Below, piece by piece: positions 16,655-26,322 of a stretch of 64,000 nt of DNA. The DNA is from Gordionus sp. m RMFG-2023 (taxonomy: Eukaryota; Nematomorpha; Gordioida; Chordodea; Parachordodidae). Within the stretch, counting starts at the first letter, position 1. The number at the start of each line of letters is the position of its first letter. The DNA lies in NCBI RefSeq assembly GCF_954871325.1, contig NC_088778.1, positions 1,488,001-1,552,000 of the forward strand, in the 5' to 3' direction. Below the pieces are notes generated by a model. That model ran no database searches. It was not told the origin of the DNA and saw only the letters and a list, made by a program, of their open reading frames with translations. The position numbers and the translations under genes were made by a program.

Positions 16655-19600
16655 TTATATGTACCGCCGAAGCAGTACAACTTAAAAATGGTTTTAGTTA
16701 TGATTATATAAGGTGCAATTATTACTTAATTTGTGAATATGGTGTTTTATTAAACATATTATGTTTTTTATCTAATTTTATCTTTATGTTTAACGTTAGT
16801 GATGTATTTAATATAATTATATAGCTAAAGCCTTAAATTAAAAATTTAATTACCAAAATTTCGTATTCAAATTTATCATATTCCTTTCATTATCATACCT
16901 TAAAGTATTTAGCGCCATCTATTATATAATATTAATTTATTAATTTTTTTTATTGTAATTATTAATTTTTAAATTTATTCTATATCTTTTCTTAAAAAAT
17001 GGAAATATAACATATTTTTAAATAACATCTACAAAATAACCAAGAAAATTATCAAGGTTATTATTGAACTTGTAAACGTATAGTGTATACTATATTTTTT
17101 TTCAATATTATAACAAAAAGCAAAATTAATGATTATTTATTTCTGTAGTTCAAGAGTTATGGATGGATCTTTAGGACTTGGAGGCACATAGATCCTACGT
17201 TCACCATAACATTTTTTTCACCTGTTTTAAAGAGCATAAATAAAACGTTCTATACATAATTTATTACTTTTTATTATTCAGTATTCCGATACTTTTTACA
17301 GATACGAAATTATTTGATACGAAAAGAAAGATTAAAAAAAATTATTCGTCAAAATAAATAACTTTTTCATTATTTTTAAAAAAATCTAAATTTAGTCCAA
17401 ATTATTCTTCCATTTAGTTGTAATTGGAGTTGTTTTTTCTTTAATTTGTTGTAGTACAGTTTTTTTTACGCGTAATAATTTGGCCGTGTAACAACGGCGC
17501 AAGCATTTGACTTTGAATTGTAAAAGACTCAGGATGAGTCATTATCTTATTTTTATTTTGAAATTATTTGACCTTTTGTCATTTTTGGATTAATTGTCTT
17601 TAACAACCACTTCCGGACCTCAACCGACCTGATTCTATTCCCCTTCTCAGCTGGTCAGCATGCTTAACCCCAAATTTCCCATCCGAAAACTGCATTCTCG
17701 GATAAGCAATAGTTTCATAAAATAAAATAATTTTCAGATGACAACTAATACATTTTTAAAAAATCTTTTCGAATCATAAAATTAAATTTTTCAAAATTTA
17801 AAAATCTCAATTTATACCGGAAATGTGTTCCACAAGAATGTTCAAAGCAAAATTGTCTAGAATAGTGTTATTGAACGGCTCATTTTGAGCGAATTTTAAT
17901 AAAAGGCAGGAAAGATATTATGGGAGCCTTAGAGAATTCGCTAAGGTTTGAACATCTGTTAACGATCTCGAGGCTTGGTCAATATTTTTCTGGGCTAAAA
18001 TATTGAGTTAGCCGTTTTTATAAATCGGCTTAAATCGAACGATTTAACAACACTAGTTTTAAATTTATGTTTTGTGAGTACTTTTACCCAATTTGGACAA
18101 ATCATGTTTTTATCTTCAAATTTTAAAAAATCGCTATTGATTAATTAATTAAAAATTGATAAAAATTCTGAGACTCCAAGGAATAGAAGAGGAGAGAAGA
18201 GAACAGAAGAGGCGAGAAGAGGAGAGAAGAGATATTAATTCTTATTGCTTTTTTTTGAGTATAAATATTTCATGCAGATCACTCAGATGCCATTTTTACC
18301 GGTGATGGACCAATATCACCCTTTTTAAGTCGACCCGAACAAATATCGCGGATATCGAATACCGATAACGTGAGTAAGGATTTAACTGTCGAAGATCGTC
18401 ACATTAGGCCGGTTATTTTTGTTTCGGCATATTGAATCACATAAAATCGGGGCAAACTTCGGTCTCTAGACCGGTCCGAGTTAGGGATAAGACCTACCGA
18501 CTAGATCGGACTCTAGACTCTCGTTGAATTAGTCAATTAAAATGTTCAATTAAAAAGTAATAATTCTAACGATGTAAAATATTTCGAAGATGGGGTCGGT
18601 TGCTCTGGCTTCGAATTCCGCTACTTCTCCGGCTTTGGGTTCAAAGGTTAACAGCGAAAGGGCTAAGAAGGAATTCGTATTCGATTGCTGAATGTTCTCG
18701 ATTTTGCTTACGGCACCGATCTTGGATTTTATCAGCAGGGCCTTTTGACAAAAAAAAAATATAAAAAGGAACTCATATAAAAAGAAAAGAATAGATAAAA
18801 AGGAAAAAAGAAAGAAGAATTTAGAATGATGATTATGTTATATTTGTGTATCTTTACATTTATAGTAAGGGTGATAATATCGGGGGGTATAGTAATCTCG
18901 AACCGAACTATCCCATCGGCGTTTATCGGGTAAGATTTTTCGAAGAATGGCGGTGCCACGGAACTAGCCGTCGCCTTTACCACTATGTCCTCATCGTAGG
19001 CGGGAAGGGGTCTCCCATCTTGTTGAATCACTTTCACCTTTTATATATATAATGGTAATATTTAAATTCGTACCAACTCATTTTATTTTTGTCCCTCCGC
19101 TACCAAGAAAGAGAAGCCATTCCATTATTTTGAAATCTCTCTCATTATGCCAATTTTTCTTCCTACATAAATCCGGAATAACAAGTAGGGCATGTTTTAT
19201 ACATACATTGATGTCCGCCACATTGAAGGAATCTATACCAAGCTAAATACCATTTCACAGCCTACGACACTGTCCATTTAGAGCTGACTTTAAAACGCCT
19301 GTCACTTTAAATAAATGAATCCTCAATGTCATATGAGAATCGAACTATTGATTCCCAGCGCACAGGAACCAATAATTTTTCTCAAATTTTATATTCAAAA
19401 TGTTAAAATGATTTCGATTTCATATTTTTTTTTACGTAGCCTATATAAGTTAACCCGGGCTTGAAGGAGGTGGGATTGCTGGAAGAAAACACGACTTTGA
19501 AAGGGAAAACGAAAAATTTGGTGGGCACAAAAGCGACGCTTTCGATCCGCGAGGCCTCGTCTATGATTGACACCTTGATGATTAGGACGCCGATTAACGG

Positions 19601-22600
19601 GGTGCTACAAAGCTTTTCTATTTCCGGGTATGGTATGTTAAATTCGAAATACCCTTCCTTTATATTTTTATATTTTTTTTTTGTATAGAGGATATTTATA
19701 ATAAAATTGATTACGTCACAGTAATATGCTTTTTTTTTTATTGGTTGAGAGATATCTTCAATTTTTTTACATTTACATTCTAGGATTTGTAAAAAAAAAA
19801 TCAATAATTTGGAGAAAATCAGCTGATTAAAAAAATTTGTATTTATTTTATTTATTAGAATACTGGCAGGGCAATATCTTGTTCGTAAGTTTTGAGAGAG
19901 CATTCGGGATTGTTCTCGAACGACACCTTTATATGTCCGGTTGAATGGACAGGTTCCCCAAACTTATAAATGGCTTCAATGACACCTGACACATCTTTTC
20001 CTACCACCTGGAACGGAACGATATCTATCTTAATCTCGAATATCGGCAACTCTTAAAGATTATAAATATTTGTCATATATGAGTGACACCTATAGACTAT
20101 ATAGACACTAGCATATTAATACCATATTTTTCTTCTTCTATAGATGTACTGTCCTTTTTTTTAAAAAATATAACCACAAAAAAACCCCTTATAATTTTAC
20201 CTCATTGTTCAATTTAGAAAAGGATATGTTAATTTTCTTACGATCGTCACTAATGTCGAATGGTTTAATAATTTCGCGTTCCCCCTGTTTTAAAAAATAA
20301 ATAAAATTTAAAATATCATATTTATTTAATTAAATTGGTAAAAAACCTAGAAGATTCTTTTTTTTAGCATTATTTTTCCCCATCCCAAATGACCCAAGGA
20401 ACCCCAATTTAGAGCGCAGAACAAACAAATTACAGAACTAACCATACAACCCTGGGTTTATTTAGACCAGGACTGGTTTGGACCTATTTAAGATGACCTT
20501 TTTCTTTTACGATTTCGTTTTTCGTTTTAAAATTTTTTTTTCAAGAGTAGAGTTCTAAATTTTCCATCATCCCTTGATTTGGGCTCACAGGTCCGCAAAA
20601 AAAACTGGGGCTGCTGGATTCATAGCTGGTTCTAATCTAAACATGATTTGACAGCTGATCGCTTTACAAAATCTGTTTTGTAGGAAGACATTTTTATTTA
20701 ATTTATTAATATTAAATAGATCTCAATTAACATGAATTTTGAAATGGCTCAGCTGTTAAATAGTATAGGATCGGATGCCCCCTAAAAAATCCAACCTAAA
20801 CCATTTTTGCCATTATCACCTAGGGGCAAGGGCCTGCTGTCTAAGATATTTTCCATTAATAAGTCTACCTCCAAAAAATGATCGCTTAGGAAGTAGAATA
20901 AATTGGCTGTAGACATCAGAACTAAGTATGAATGTTTCTTTAGAAAACTGGGGAAAAACTTGACTTTATCGCAGAAGTTGGTGATTCCTGGTTCCAATCT
21001 AAATAATTCTGACATCGGTTTTTCGATTTTTCAAAGATTTATATAAGAGGTTGCAGTTCTAAGATTTTAGTCCTGTTCCTAGGTATCCTGTTCTAGAAAA
21101 ACGTTGTTTAAAGCAAATAGGAAGAAAAAAAAATCAAAATATTTTAAACTACTAAATAAAAACATTTGTAAATTCCGAAATTTTTAGATCCTCAAACAAA
21201 ATAAAATATTGAGCCAGAAAAATCTACTAAAGAATATTAAAGTTGTAGGTTTAGGATTTGATTGGTTTCTGACAGTTTCCTGGTTTTCTGGTCACGATAA
21301 TAAAATGTGCTTTATATCACGAGGGCAGCTGATCAAGTTTATAATTACTTTATTCTTTATATTACGAGAGCAAACTAACAGCTGATCAAGTTTATATATA
21401 TTAATTATTCTTTATATCACGAGATAACTAACAGCTGATCAAGTTTATATATATATATTAATTATGCTTAGTATCACGAGAACACACTAACAGCTGATCA
21501 AGATTATATATATATATTAATTAGACTTTATATCCACGAGAGCAAACTAACAGCTGATCAAGTTTAAAACTCAATTAACCTTAAATCCGCGTCGCATAGC
21601 GCTCGGTGTATATATTTTATACCATATAATATATTTTTTTTTAAACTAAGTTAAGACAATTTTTTTTTAAAAATAATTTTTAAATATCCGGGCCGGGCCG
21701 TTTATTCTAAAAAACCAAATATTTTAAACCGACATTAGGCTATAAAAATTAGGAATGCAATTTGAAAAAAAACCCTGATTGGGCGTCGTTCAATGGTATC
21801 TCTGCTTGTCTCCGATGAATTTCTATACGAAATATAGTGAGATTGACAGAGTCATCAAAAGTTTTGTTAAAACCAATAGCTATGAAGTATAGTTATAAAA
21901 CCAAATTATTCAAACATTACGCTAAGCAGATAAGCTTATGGCCCTAACTTTCAAATCTGGTTAAACGACACAATAAAAACGTATTATTTGTACATACAAT
22001 CATTTATAGAGTAAATATTTTTACCTTTATGAAAGCGTGGACGCTCCATTTCCCTGATATGGGATGCGAACCGAGAGCGAATTCCTTGCTAATCAGACCT
22101 TTAAATATATATTTTTTTTAAAAAAAAATTTAAATAAGATAAATTTGAAAATATTCGTCCTCATCTAAATTTCTTGCCTTTTTTTTAAAATTTTTCGACC
22201 CGGTCCGGGTTTTATATTTTTAGGACCGGGCCCGTGTATCCGGGACAGGCCGGGTCTAGGGGCCCTGCCTGCAGGTCTATGATTTATAGTTAGAACATAT
22301 TCTATCTTTTATAAATATACATTAAATAATACAAACCTACACCAACACTTTGATCTAACCATTGGACTATCCTATGTTTGCGGGAATCTTCTATGAATAT
22401 GTTAACGAGACCCTTGAAAGAAGTTAAGTCGGGCAAGACCGCTATAACCCTTATCGAAACTAAGGTATACATAATAAAATATAGATCGTTCTGAGAGCTG
22501 TCAATTATTCCGCGTTTCGGGAGCAATGAAGGTATAATAATACCTAGACTGACGATGCATTCAATAATAATGCCTTTCGAAAGCGTCGTTGAATGCAAAT

Positions 22601-24450
22601 CAGCTGTGGACCCGCCATTTTGGTAACCCATATAGTAATTATTCTCATGTTAAAAAACTACTATTAAATATCGATAAATGGCCTTCCTATTATCTCGATG
22701 ATCAGGCAATTCTTTAAATAAAGTTTGCGTCAGGCATTTTAAAATTTTTAAGAATGATATGGGTAATGGCGTCCTCAGCTGTTTTCAATGCCGTACACTT
22801 TTAATGAATGCATGGTATTATTGTCATTGCTTGGAAGATAATTATTTTCCTAAATTCGGCGAAAGAAAAATTTTTTTTAGGTTCATTGTTTAGAACTTAG
22901 TATAAAAATAGTTAATAAATAAAACCCCTAATTTTTTTTTGTTTCGTAGAATATTGCGAAATGAATATAGAATATTATTAGAAAATGATAAATTTATCTC
23001 ACCAATATCGTCGCCCCTGTAGAGCGGTCTGTCCAATTGAATGAATAAACTGGCGGTGTTTCGACTCAGTAACAATCTGCGCTTTTCTAGGATGTCGTAA
23101 GAAACTTTGGGACCGACGACTGTCAACTTGAGATCGTAATAGATACCCGGGTCTAACACGGTTGGTATCTTTATATCCATCCATCCATTTATCCAAAATG
23201 AGCGTTTTGAGAAAAAAAGAATATATTTTTTTTCTATATAATCTGAGCACAGGGCAAACGTAGTACTCATATGGGCCAATTTTTTTTATATTCTTCGACT
23301 GATAATTATAGTGTTCTATGTATACTTATTATTTTATTTTTTTTTGATTAAAATCGATTCTTAAAAAACATGTTTAAAATAATTAATATTAAGATTAATC
23401 TTTTCATTTTTTAAAAAATCATTTTTATGGTGTGTGATCTCCTAGCTAAGATAACAAGAAACTATATGAAAAATAACAACAAAAAATATGAAATAAATGT
23501 CATTGTATTGTTAGGATAGGAAACTTAGCTAGTTTTTATGGGGAATCCCCGCTACTAACGCTGAATGTCTAATTCTAAAGGATCTAACTGGCGCCCTTAA
23601 AATTCTTTGGAGAACTAAAGTAACACTTTGGTAGAGAATTAACATTGGGATTAAAATGTATAAAAAAAATGTGAAGGATCGCGTAACAGATTTTTGACTT
23701 TTACAGGCTGTCCATCGAATCATTATCGAAAACTTCTATTATTTAGGGTAAAATTTATACTAAAATTTTTTGACTTTTCTGGGCTGTCAATCTCGAATCG
23801 ATTATCGAAAATTTCTATTATTTAAGGTAAAATTTATACAAAATCAATCCAAATCAGATTTCGAACGAATTAGTTAATCCTATAATATGACAAATGTCAA
23901 TAATAAAACATATGGGTAGAATTTTTTTTTTTTAAAAATAGAAATTTATTAAAAAATTTTTTTTACCGCTAAATCCGTCACCGTCAACGTTCCTTGAGGT
24001 TTAATATATATATATAAAAATAAATGAATAATTACAATATTAATAGATGGAGCTAATTAACTTTAATTTTTATCTAAATTTTTTTTGTGGAATAATAATT
24101 TATCAAAAGGGTTTTTTTTACCGGGTTCGTAAAATTGTTCGACCCTAGTAAGCGCGATATCCGTTGCGTCGACTAGTTCGAAAGTAAATTTGCTTTCTAT
24201 CCAATCGGGGTTGAATATTATGACCGATATCCTAAAAGGCGTACCGGGCCTAAACACTTTAGGCGCGAACGCTACGTAATCGTTCTTAGTTGTACCGAAT
24301 ATTTCTTCCGCGCTGTAAAGGCGAGAGAGGTGAAAAAAAAAGGAAATTTATATTTTTTTAATCTAAAATTGCGAAGTACCTTCTTGGTTCCTGCGCGAAT
24401 GTCGAATGAACGATACAGAACCAAAGGAATGCACCATACTTCAGATACAT
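7627..24450 (-). CDS. CD109/alpha-2-macroglobulin-like thioester-containing protein, complete, 31 exons, 1547 aa
   Basis: Exons, 5' to 3': 24450-24380, 24312-24122, 23992-23967, 23168-23003, 22459-22343, 22098-22025, 20284-20201, 20049-19864, 19612-19436, 19037-18858, 18741-18571, 16213-16025, 15565-15416, 15292-15175, 15051-14871, 14671-14551, 13657-13541, 13251-13159, 13026-12898, 12792-12630, 12480-12295, 11968-11839, 11467-11311, 11254-11177, 10853-10673, 10521-10358, 10046-9825, 9694-9307, 8903-8677, 8560-8458, 7730-7627. All introns are GT-AG with matching phases; the sum is 4644 nt. Family role: secreted or surface innate-immune and protease-trapping proteins that bind targets through an internal thioester. 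Visible parts: signal peptide (about 1-19), macroglobulin domains (about 24-630), bait-like loop with CVGDC, DTWIW motif, thioester site GCAEQ at 924-928, thioester domain to about 1200, lysine-rich 17-residue repeats (about 1275-1400), receptor-binding domain ending [12 protein letters not shown]. There is no anaphylatoxin or C345C domain, so it is not C3-type, and no C-terminal hydrophobic tail, so no GPI anchor is seen. Exon 9's acceptor is the least certain. Confidence 0.95.
8286..8395. other. GC-rich patch with inverted ends in the last intron of the thioester gene
   Basis: A G/C-rich block is bounded by AGCGTCT and its complement AGACGCT, in otherwise AT-rich intron 30. It may be a short unclassified element; no second copy was found. 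Confidence 0.35.
9307..9694 (-). repeat. Coding minisatellite: lysine-rich 17-residue repeats (exon 28)
   Basis: This 129-codon exon links the CUB/thioester region to the receptor-binding domain. Its core is a 51-bp tandem repeat encoding units like [17 protein letters not shown]; two good units are flanked by diverged or shortened ones ([15 protein letters not shown]). In human CD109 the same place holds a short basic RRRR stretch, so a linker here is expected, but not this repeat. Confidence 0.85.
11839..11968 (-). other. Proline-rich insertion in the thioester domain (exon 22)
   Basis: Between the conserved DGSFATF and STW motifs the exon encodes a low-complexity stretch ([15 protein letters not shown]). 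The corresponding human CD109 segment is only about nine residues. The exon keeps phase on both sides. Confidence 0.8.
12395..12412 (-). other. Thioester site GCAEQ (variant of canonical GCGEQ)
   Basis: Within exon 21 the motif reads [18 protein letters not shown]. The Cys and Gln that form the thioester and the Glu are present. The middle Gly of the canonical GCGEQ motif is Ala (codon GCG). Coordinates are approximate to a few bases. Confidence 0.85.
14174..14489. mobile_element. MITE family A, copy 1, with 8-bp target duplication GTTTAAGT
   Basis: The element starts CAATGACATTT and ends ATATGTCATTG. Exact GTTTAAGT duplications lie at 14166-14173 and 14490-14497, in intron 16 of the thioester gene. 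The left terminal repeat is diverged compared with copies at 31235 and 49778. It has no ORF. Confidence 0.85.
16278..16412 (-). other. Unassigned open, exon-like block in intron 11 of the thioester gene
   Basis: After a good acceptor (TTTTTTAG) the minus strand stays open for about 44 codons with ordinary codon use ([18 protein letters not shown] onward). The acceptor phase (0) would fit between exons 11 and 12, but there is no convincing in-phase donor. Exons 11 and 12 already join to give a normal macroglobulin domain. I do not recognise the peptide. It could be a remnant exon of another gene or chance. Confidence 0.3.
16574..16678 (-). ncRNA. U6: U6 spliceosomal snRNA
   Basis: The minus strand matches metazoan U6 almost base for base. 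The 5' hairpin is GTACTGCTTCGGCGGTAC, and the ATACAGAGAAGATTAGC segment holds the ACAGAGA box. The GATGACACGCAAAATCGTGA segment and GAAGCGTTCC follow, and then a run of nine T acts as a pol III terminator. The 5' stem differs from human but still pairs fully around a UUCG loop, which argues for a functional gene. A TATA-like TTATATAATC lies about 25-35 bases upstream, as expected for a type 3 pol III promoter. It sits inside intron 11 of the thioester gene on the same strand. Confidence 0.96.
16700..16715 (-). promoter_or_regulatory. TATA-like box of the U6 gene
   Basis: TTATATAATC on the minus strand lies at the spacing used by snRNA-type pol III promoters. A proximal sequence element further upstream cannot be assigned from sequence alone. 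Confidence 0.5.
17863..18055. mobile_element. MITE family C (hAT-like), copy 1
   Basis: Ends TAGTGTTATTGAACGGCTC and the complement of TAGTGTTGTTAAATCGTTC. Inner motifs shared with other copies are GAACATCTGTTAACGAT, CAATATTTTTCTGGG and TTGAGTTAGCCG. The flanking 8-mers match at 5 of 8 bases. It lies in intron 11 of the thioester gene. Confidence 0.7.
18183..18231. repeat. (GAAGAG)-type purine-rich simple repeat
   Basis: Imperfect GAGAAGAG units run for about 50 bases in the thioester-gene intron 11. Confidence 0.7.
20605..20785. mobile_element. MITE family F (Harbinger-like), degenerate copy
   Basis: It shares GACAGCTGATCG, AAAATCTGTTTT and GATCGGAT-type right-end motifs with the intact copy at 26081. 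Its ends are eroded. It supplies the stop codon of the adjacent open block at 20820-21008. Confidence 0.5.
20820..21008 (-). other. Unassigned exon-like open block in thioester-gene intron 6
   Basis: A 189-nt open segment has a good acceptor (ATGTCAG) and a donor (CTAG|GTGATA). Its peptide includes [19 protein letters not shown] and [14 protein letters not shown]. Entry and exit phases are both 1, whereas exons 6 and 7 of the thioester gene join in phase 0, so it cannot be a cassette exon of that gene. I do not recognise it. It may be an exon of a nested or broken gene. Confidence 0.35.
21310..21566. repeat. Minisatellite of five units carrying CAGCTGATCA
   Basis: Units like TTTATATCACGAGAGCAAAC, then TAACAGCTGATCAAG and an AT tail, repeat with CAGCTG at 21326, 21379, 21432, 21491 and 21551 (spacing 53-60). 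CAGCTG is an E-box core. The array lies in intron 6 of the thioester gene. Confidence 0.85.
21660..22275. mobile_element. Scattered GGCCCGG-type (family G) MITE pieces
   Basis: Blocks such as ATATCCGGGCCGGGCCG at 21685 and ACCGGGCCCGTGTATCCGGG near 22225 resemble the inner parts of family G copies at 24915 and 51647. They flank and split around exon 6; no ends could be fixed. Confidence 0.4.
22524..22829. mobile_element. MITE family A, copy 2 (degenerate ends)
   Basis: The left end keeps TACCTAGACTGACGAT and the right end ATTGTCATTG. The flanking 8-mers agree at about five positions. It lies immediately upstream of exon 5 of the thioester gene, within the intron. Confidence 0.7.
24393..24450 (-). 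other. Signal peptide of the thioester protein
   Basis: The chosen ATG (24450-24448) opens [19 protein letters not shown], a basic start, hydrophobic core and small-residue end. Cleavage is likely before QEPR. The donor at 24379 (AG|GTAC) ends this 71-nt first exon, which joins in phase to the first macroglobulin domain. Confidence 0.8.
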
Positions 24451-24900
24451 CTTTGATTTAATAGATTATTAAAATATATATATTTTTCTTTTGAATTCTA
24501 AAAAATTTTAATAAGAAACTTTTATTTAAAAATTTTTTTTAATGTTAAACAACATATGACCAAGATGAATGAATTAAGTCATTTTTAAGAATAAACAACA
24601 AACAAACAAAAAAAAAACAATTTAAATTACATTTACAAGAAAGAAAAATCAACAAAATTTAATTTAATTGAATTGAATTGTGACAAAAAAAAATAAATAT
24701 TAAATTAAATTTACTTTTCTCTGAGCGTTTTATCCTTGTTTGGACGTATTAACTTATTTAAGTGCAAATAAAGTGGCAAAAAAATATAAATAAAAAATAG
24801 AGAAGAATTTAAAATACAAGTTTTGCGGATAAAAAAAGAAGAAAAAAAAATGACGAAATTACAAATAGAAAATGAAGGAAAATAATTAAAAAAAAATGTT
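24451..24900 (-). promoter_or_regulatory. 5' flank of the thioester gene
   Basis: This is AT-rich DNA upstream of the start codon. I see TATATATATT-like stretches and A-runs but no binding site I would assign, and the transcription start is not visible. Confidence 0.25.
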
Positions 24901-24914
24901 TTCTTTATTAATAG

Positions 24915-25152
24915 CAGAGACCTGCAGAGGTACCAGTTATACGGCCCGGTCAGGCCGGGCCCGGATTTTTAAAAATATATTTTATTTATTTGTGATTTTT
25001 TATAGCTAATTAATGGCGTCTTCAAATATTTGTTTTAACATAAGTCCCGGCCCGGCCCGGCCCGGCCCGGGTATATTTGGAAAAATTTTCAGTCCCGGCT
25101 CCGGGTTTATTTAAAAAAATTAAAATCCGGGGGCCGAGCCTGTAGGTATCCG
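24915..25152. mobile_element. MITE family G, copy with near-exact 8-bp target duplication
   Basis: The left end is CAGAGACCTGCAGAGGTACC. The interior has alternating CCCGGCCC runs (five CCCGG units near 25045) and AT DNA. The flanks ATTAATAG and ATTAATAC agree at 7 of 8 bases. The CAGAG end and 8-bp duplication suggest a hAT origin. Confidence 0.75.
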
Positions 25153-25318
25153 ATTAATACTAATAATATAGATACCGATCAGATAATAAGGATAATAAAA
25201 TAATTTAATTTCAATGTTTATAGGCGTAGAAAAAAATAATATTTTTCATATTTTTATTAAGGATAAAATATTCAATATTCTATATAAAATGAGATCATAC
25301 AGCAGGAGAAGCAAGATA

Positions 25319-25347
25319 GGTTAGGGTTAGAGTTAGGGTTAGGGGAA
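25319..25347 (+). repeat. Interstitial telomere-like TTAGGG run
   Basis: GGTTAGGGTTAGAGTTAGGG and a further TTAGGGG make about four TTAGGG-like units, one imperfect. It is too short to be a telomere. Confidence 0.7.
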
Positions 25348-26080
25348 GGTTGCATCATGGATCCTTGCCAGAATTATGGTGCCGCTCAGCCTTGGTTTTC
25401 TACCAGCTTAAATGAAAATAGCTAAAAAAAAAGTTATTCCTGGAGGAGTGTTTTTGAATGTAAATAACTTTAAAATGTAAGCCTATCCTCCAATCTAAAC
25501 ACGGTTTTTTTCACTCATAGTTATAAATTTTTAAACACCAAAAATTTAACAATATTTAAAACAGCTCAGGACTTTATAAACTTTTATAATCATTCTCGTA
25601 AAATCGAATATAATTTTCGACTCTTAGTTTTCAAGATATCAGCTGCTCTTGTTTCTCGGTCTAGACGCCCTTATTCGAACCTTCTTTCGAGCCGAATATT
25701 CTTGGAAAATCTCAAAATGATAATAATCGATCCAATTACCGCTAAGCAAATCTTTCGAAGCTATCACCAGTATCTATTTAGATACCTTAGTTGGTGGGCG
25801 AACACGACTCTCAGCCTATAATAAGATTATTAATACTTTATCACACTCCCCCCCCCCTCACTCAACTATCCCAAATTTTTTTTTAAAATATCGAATCATA
25901 ATCAGGGACCCGGCACAATGAACTTCCGTTTCCTGCCCAAAAAATAAAATTGTTCCAGTTTCGTTCCAGCTTTTTGAAAATATATATTTTGTTTATTTAA
26001 TCTACACATTTTAATTAATCTTTATTTAATGATTAAATGAAATCGATTATCGCATCTCAAACCGATTATACATTTTCTAA

Positions 26081-26322
26081 GGCCGCATTCATAGTGAGTC
26101 CGATCAGACACGATTTAACAGCTGATCGATTTTTAAAATCTGTTTTAATGAGTTCAAATTTTTTTTTAAAAAAATAATATTAATTTTATCTTTAATTCTA
26201 CGCATGATAATAACCTAAGAAATATTGGGGTTTTAGTAAAGAAAAATTGATTCTCATAAACCGATTTTTAAAATCGATCAGCTGTTAAACCGTGTCTGAT
26301 CGGATCCCCTATGAATGCGGCC
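26081..26322. mobile_element. MITE family F (PIF/Harbinger-like), intact copy
   Basis: A 242-bp palindromic element with ends GGCCGCATTCATAG and CTATGAATGCGGCC. The inner arms include CCGATCAGACACG and AACAGCTGATCG. TAA lies on both sides (26078-26080 and 26323-26325), fitting the 3-bp duplication of PIF/Harbinger elements. It has no ORF. Confidence 0.8.

Noticed and set aside
25319-25347. True telomere
   Set aside because: Only about four units inside ordinary sequence on both sides.
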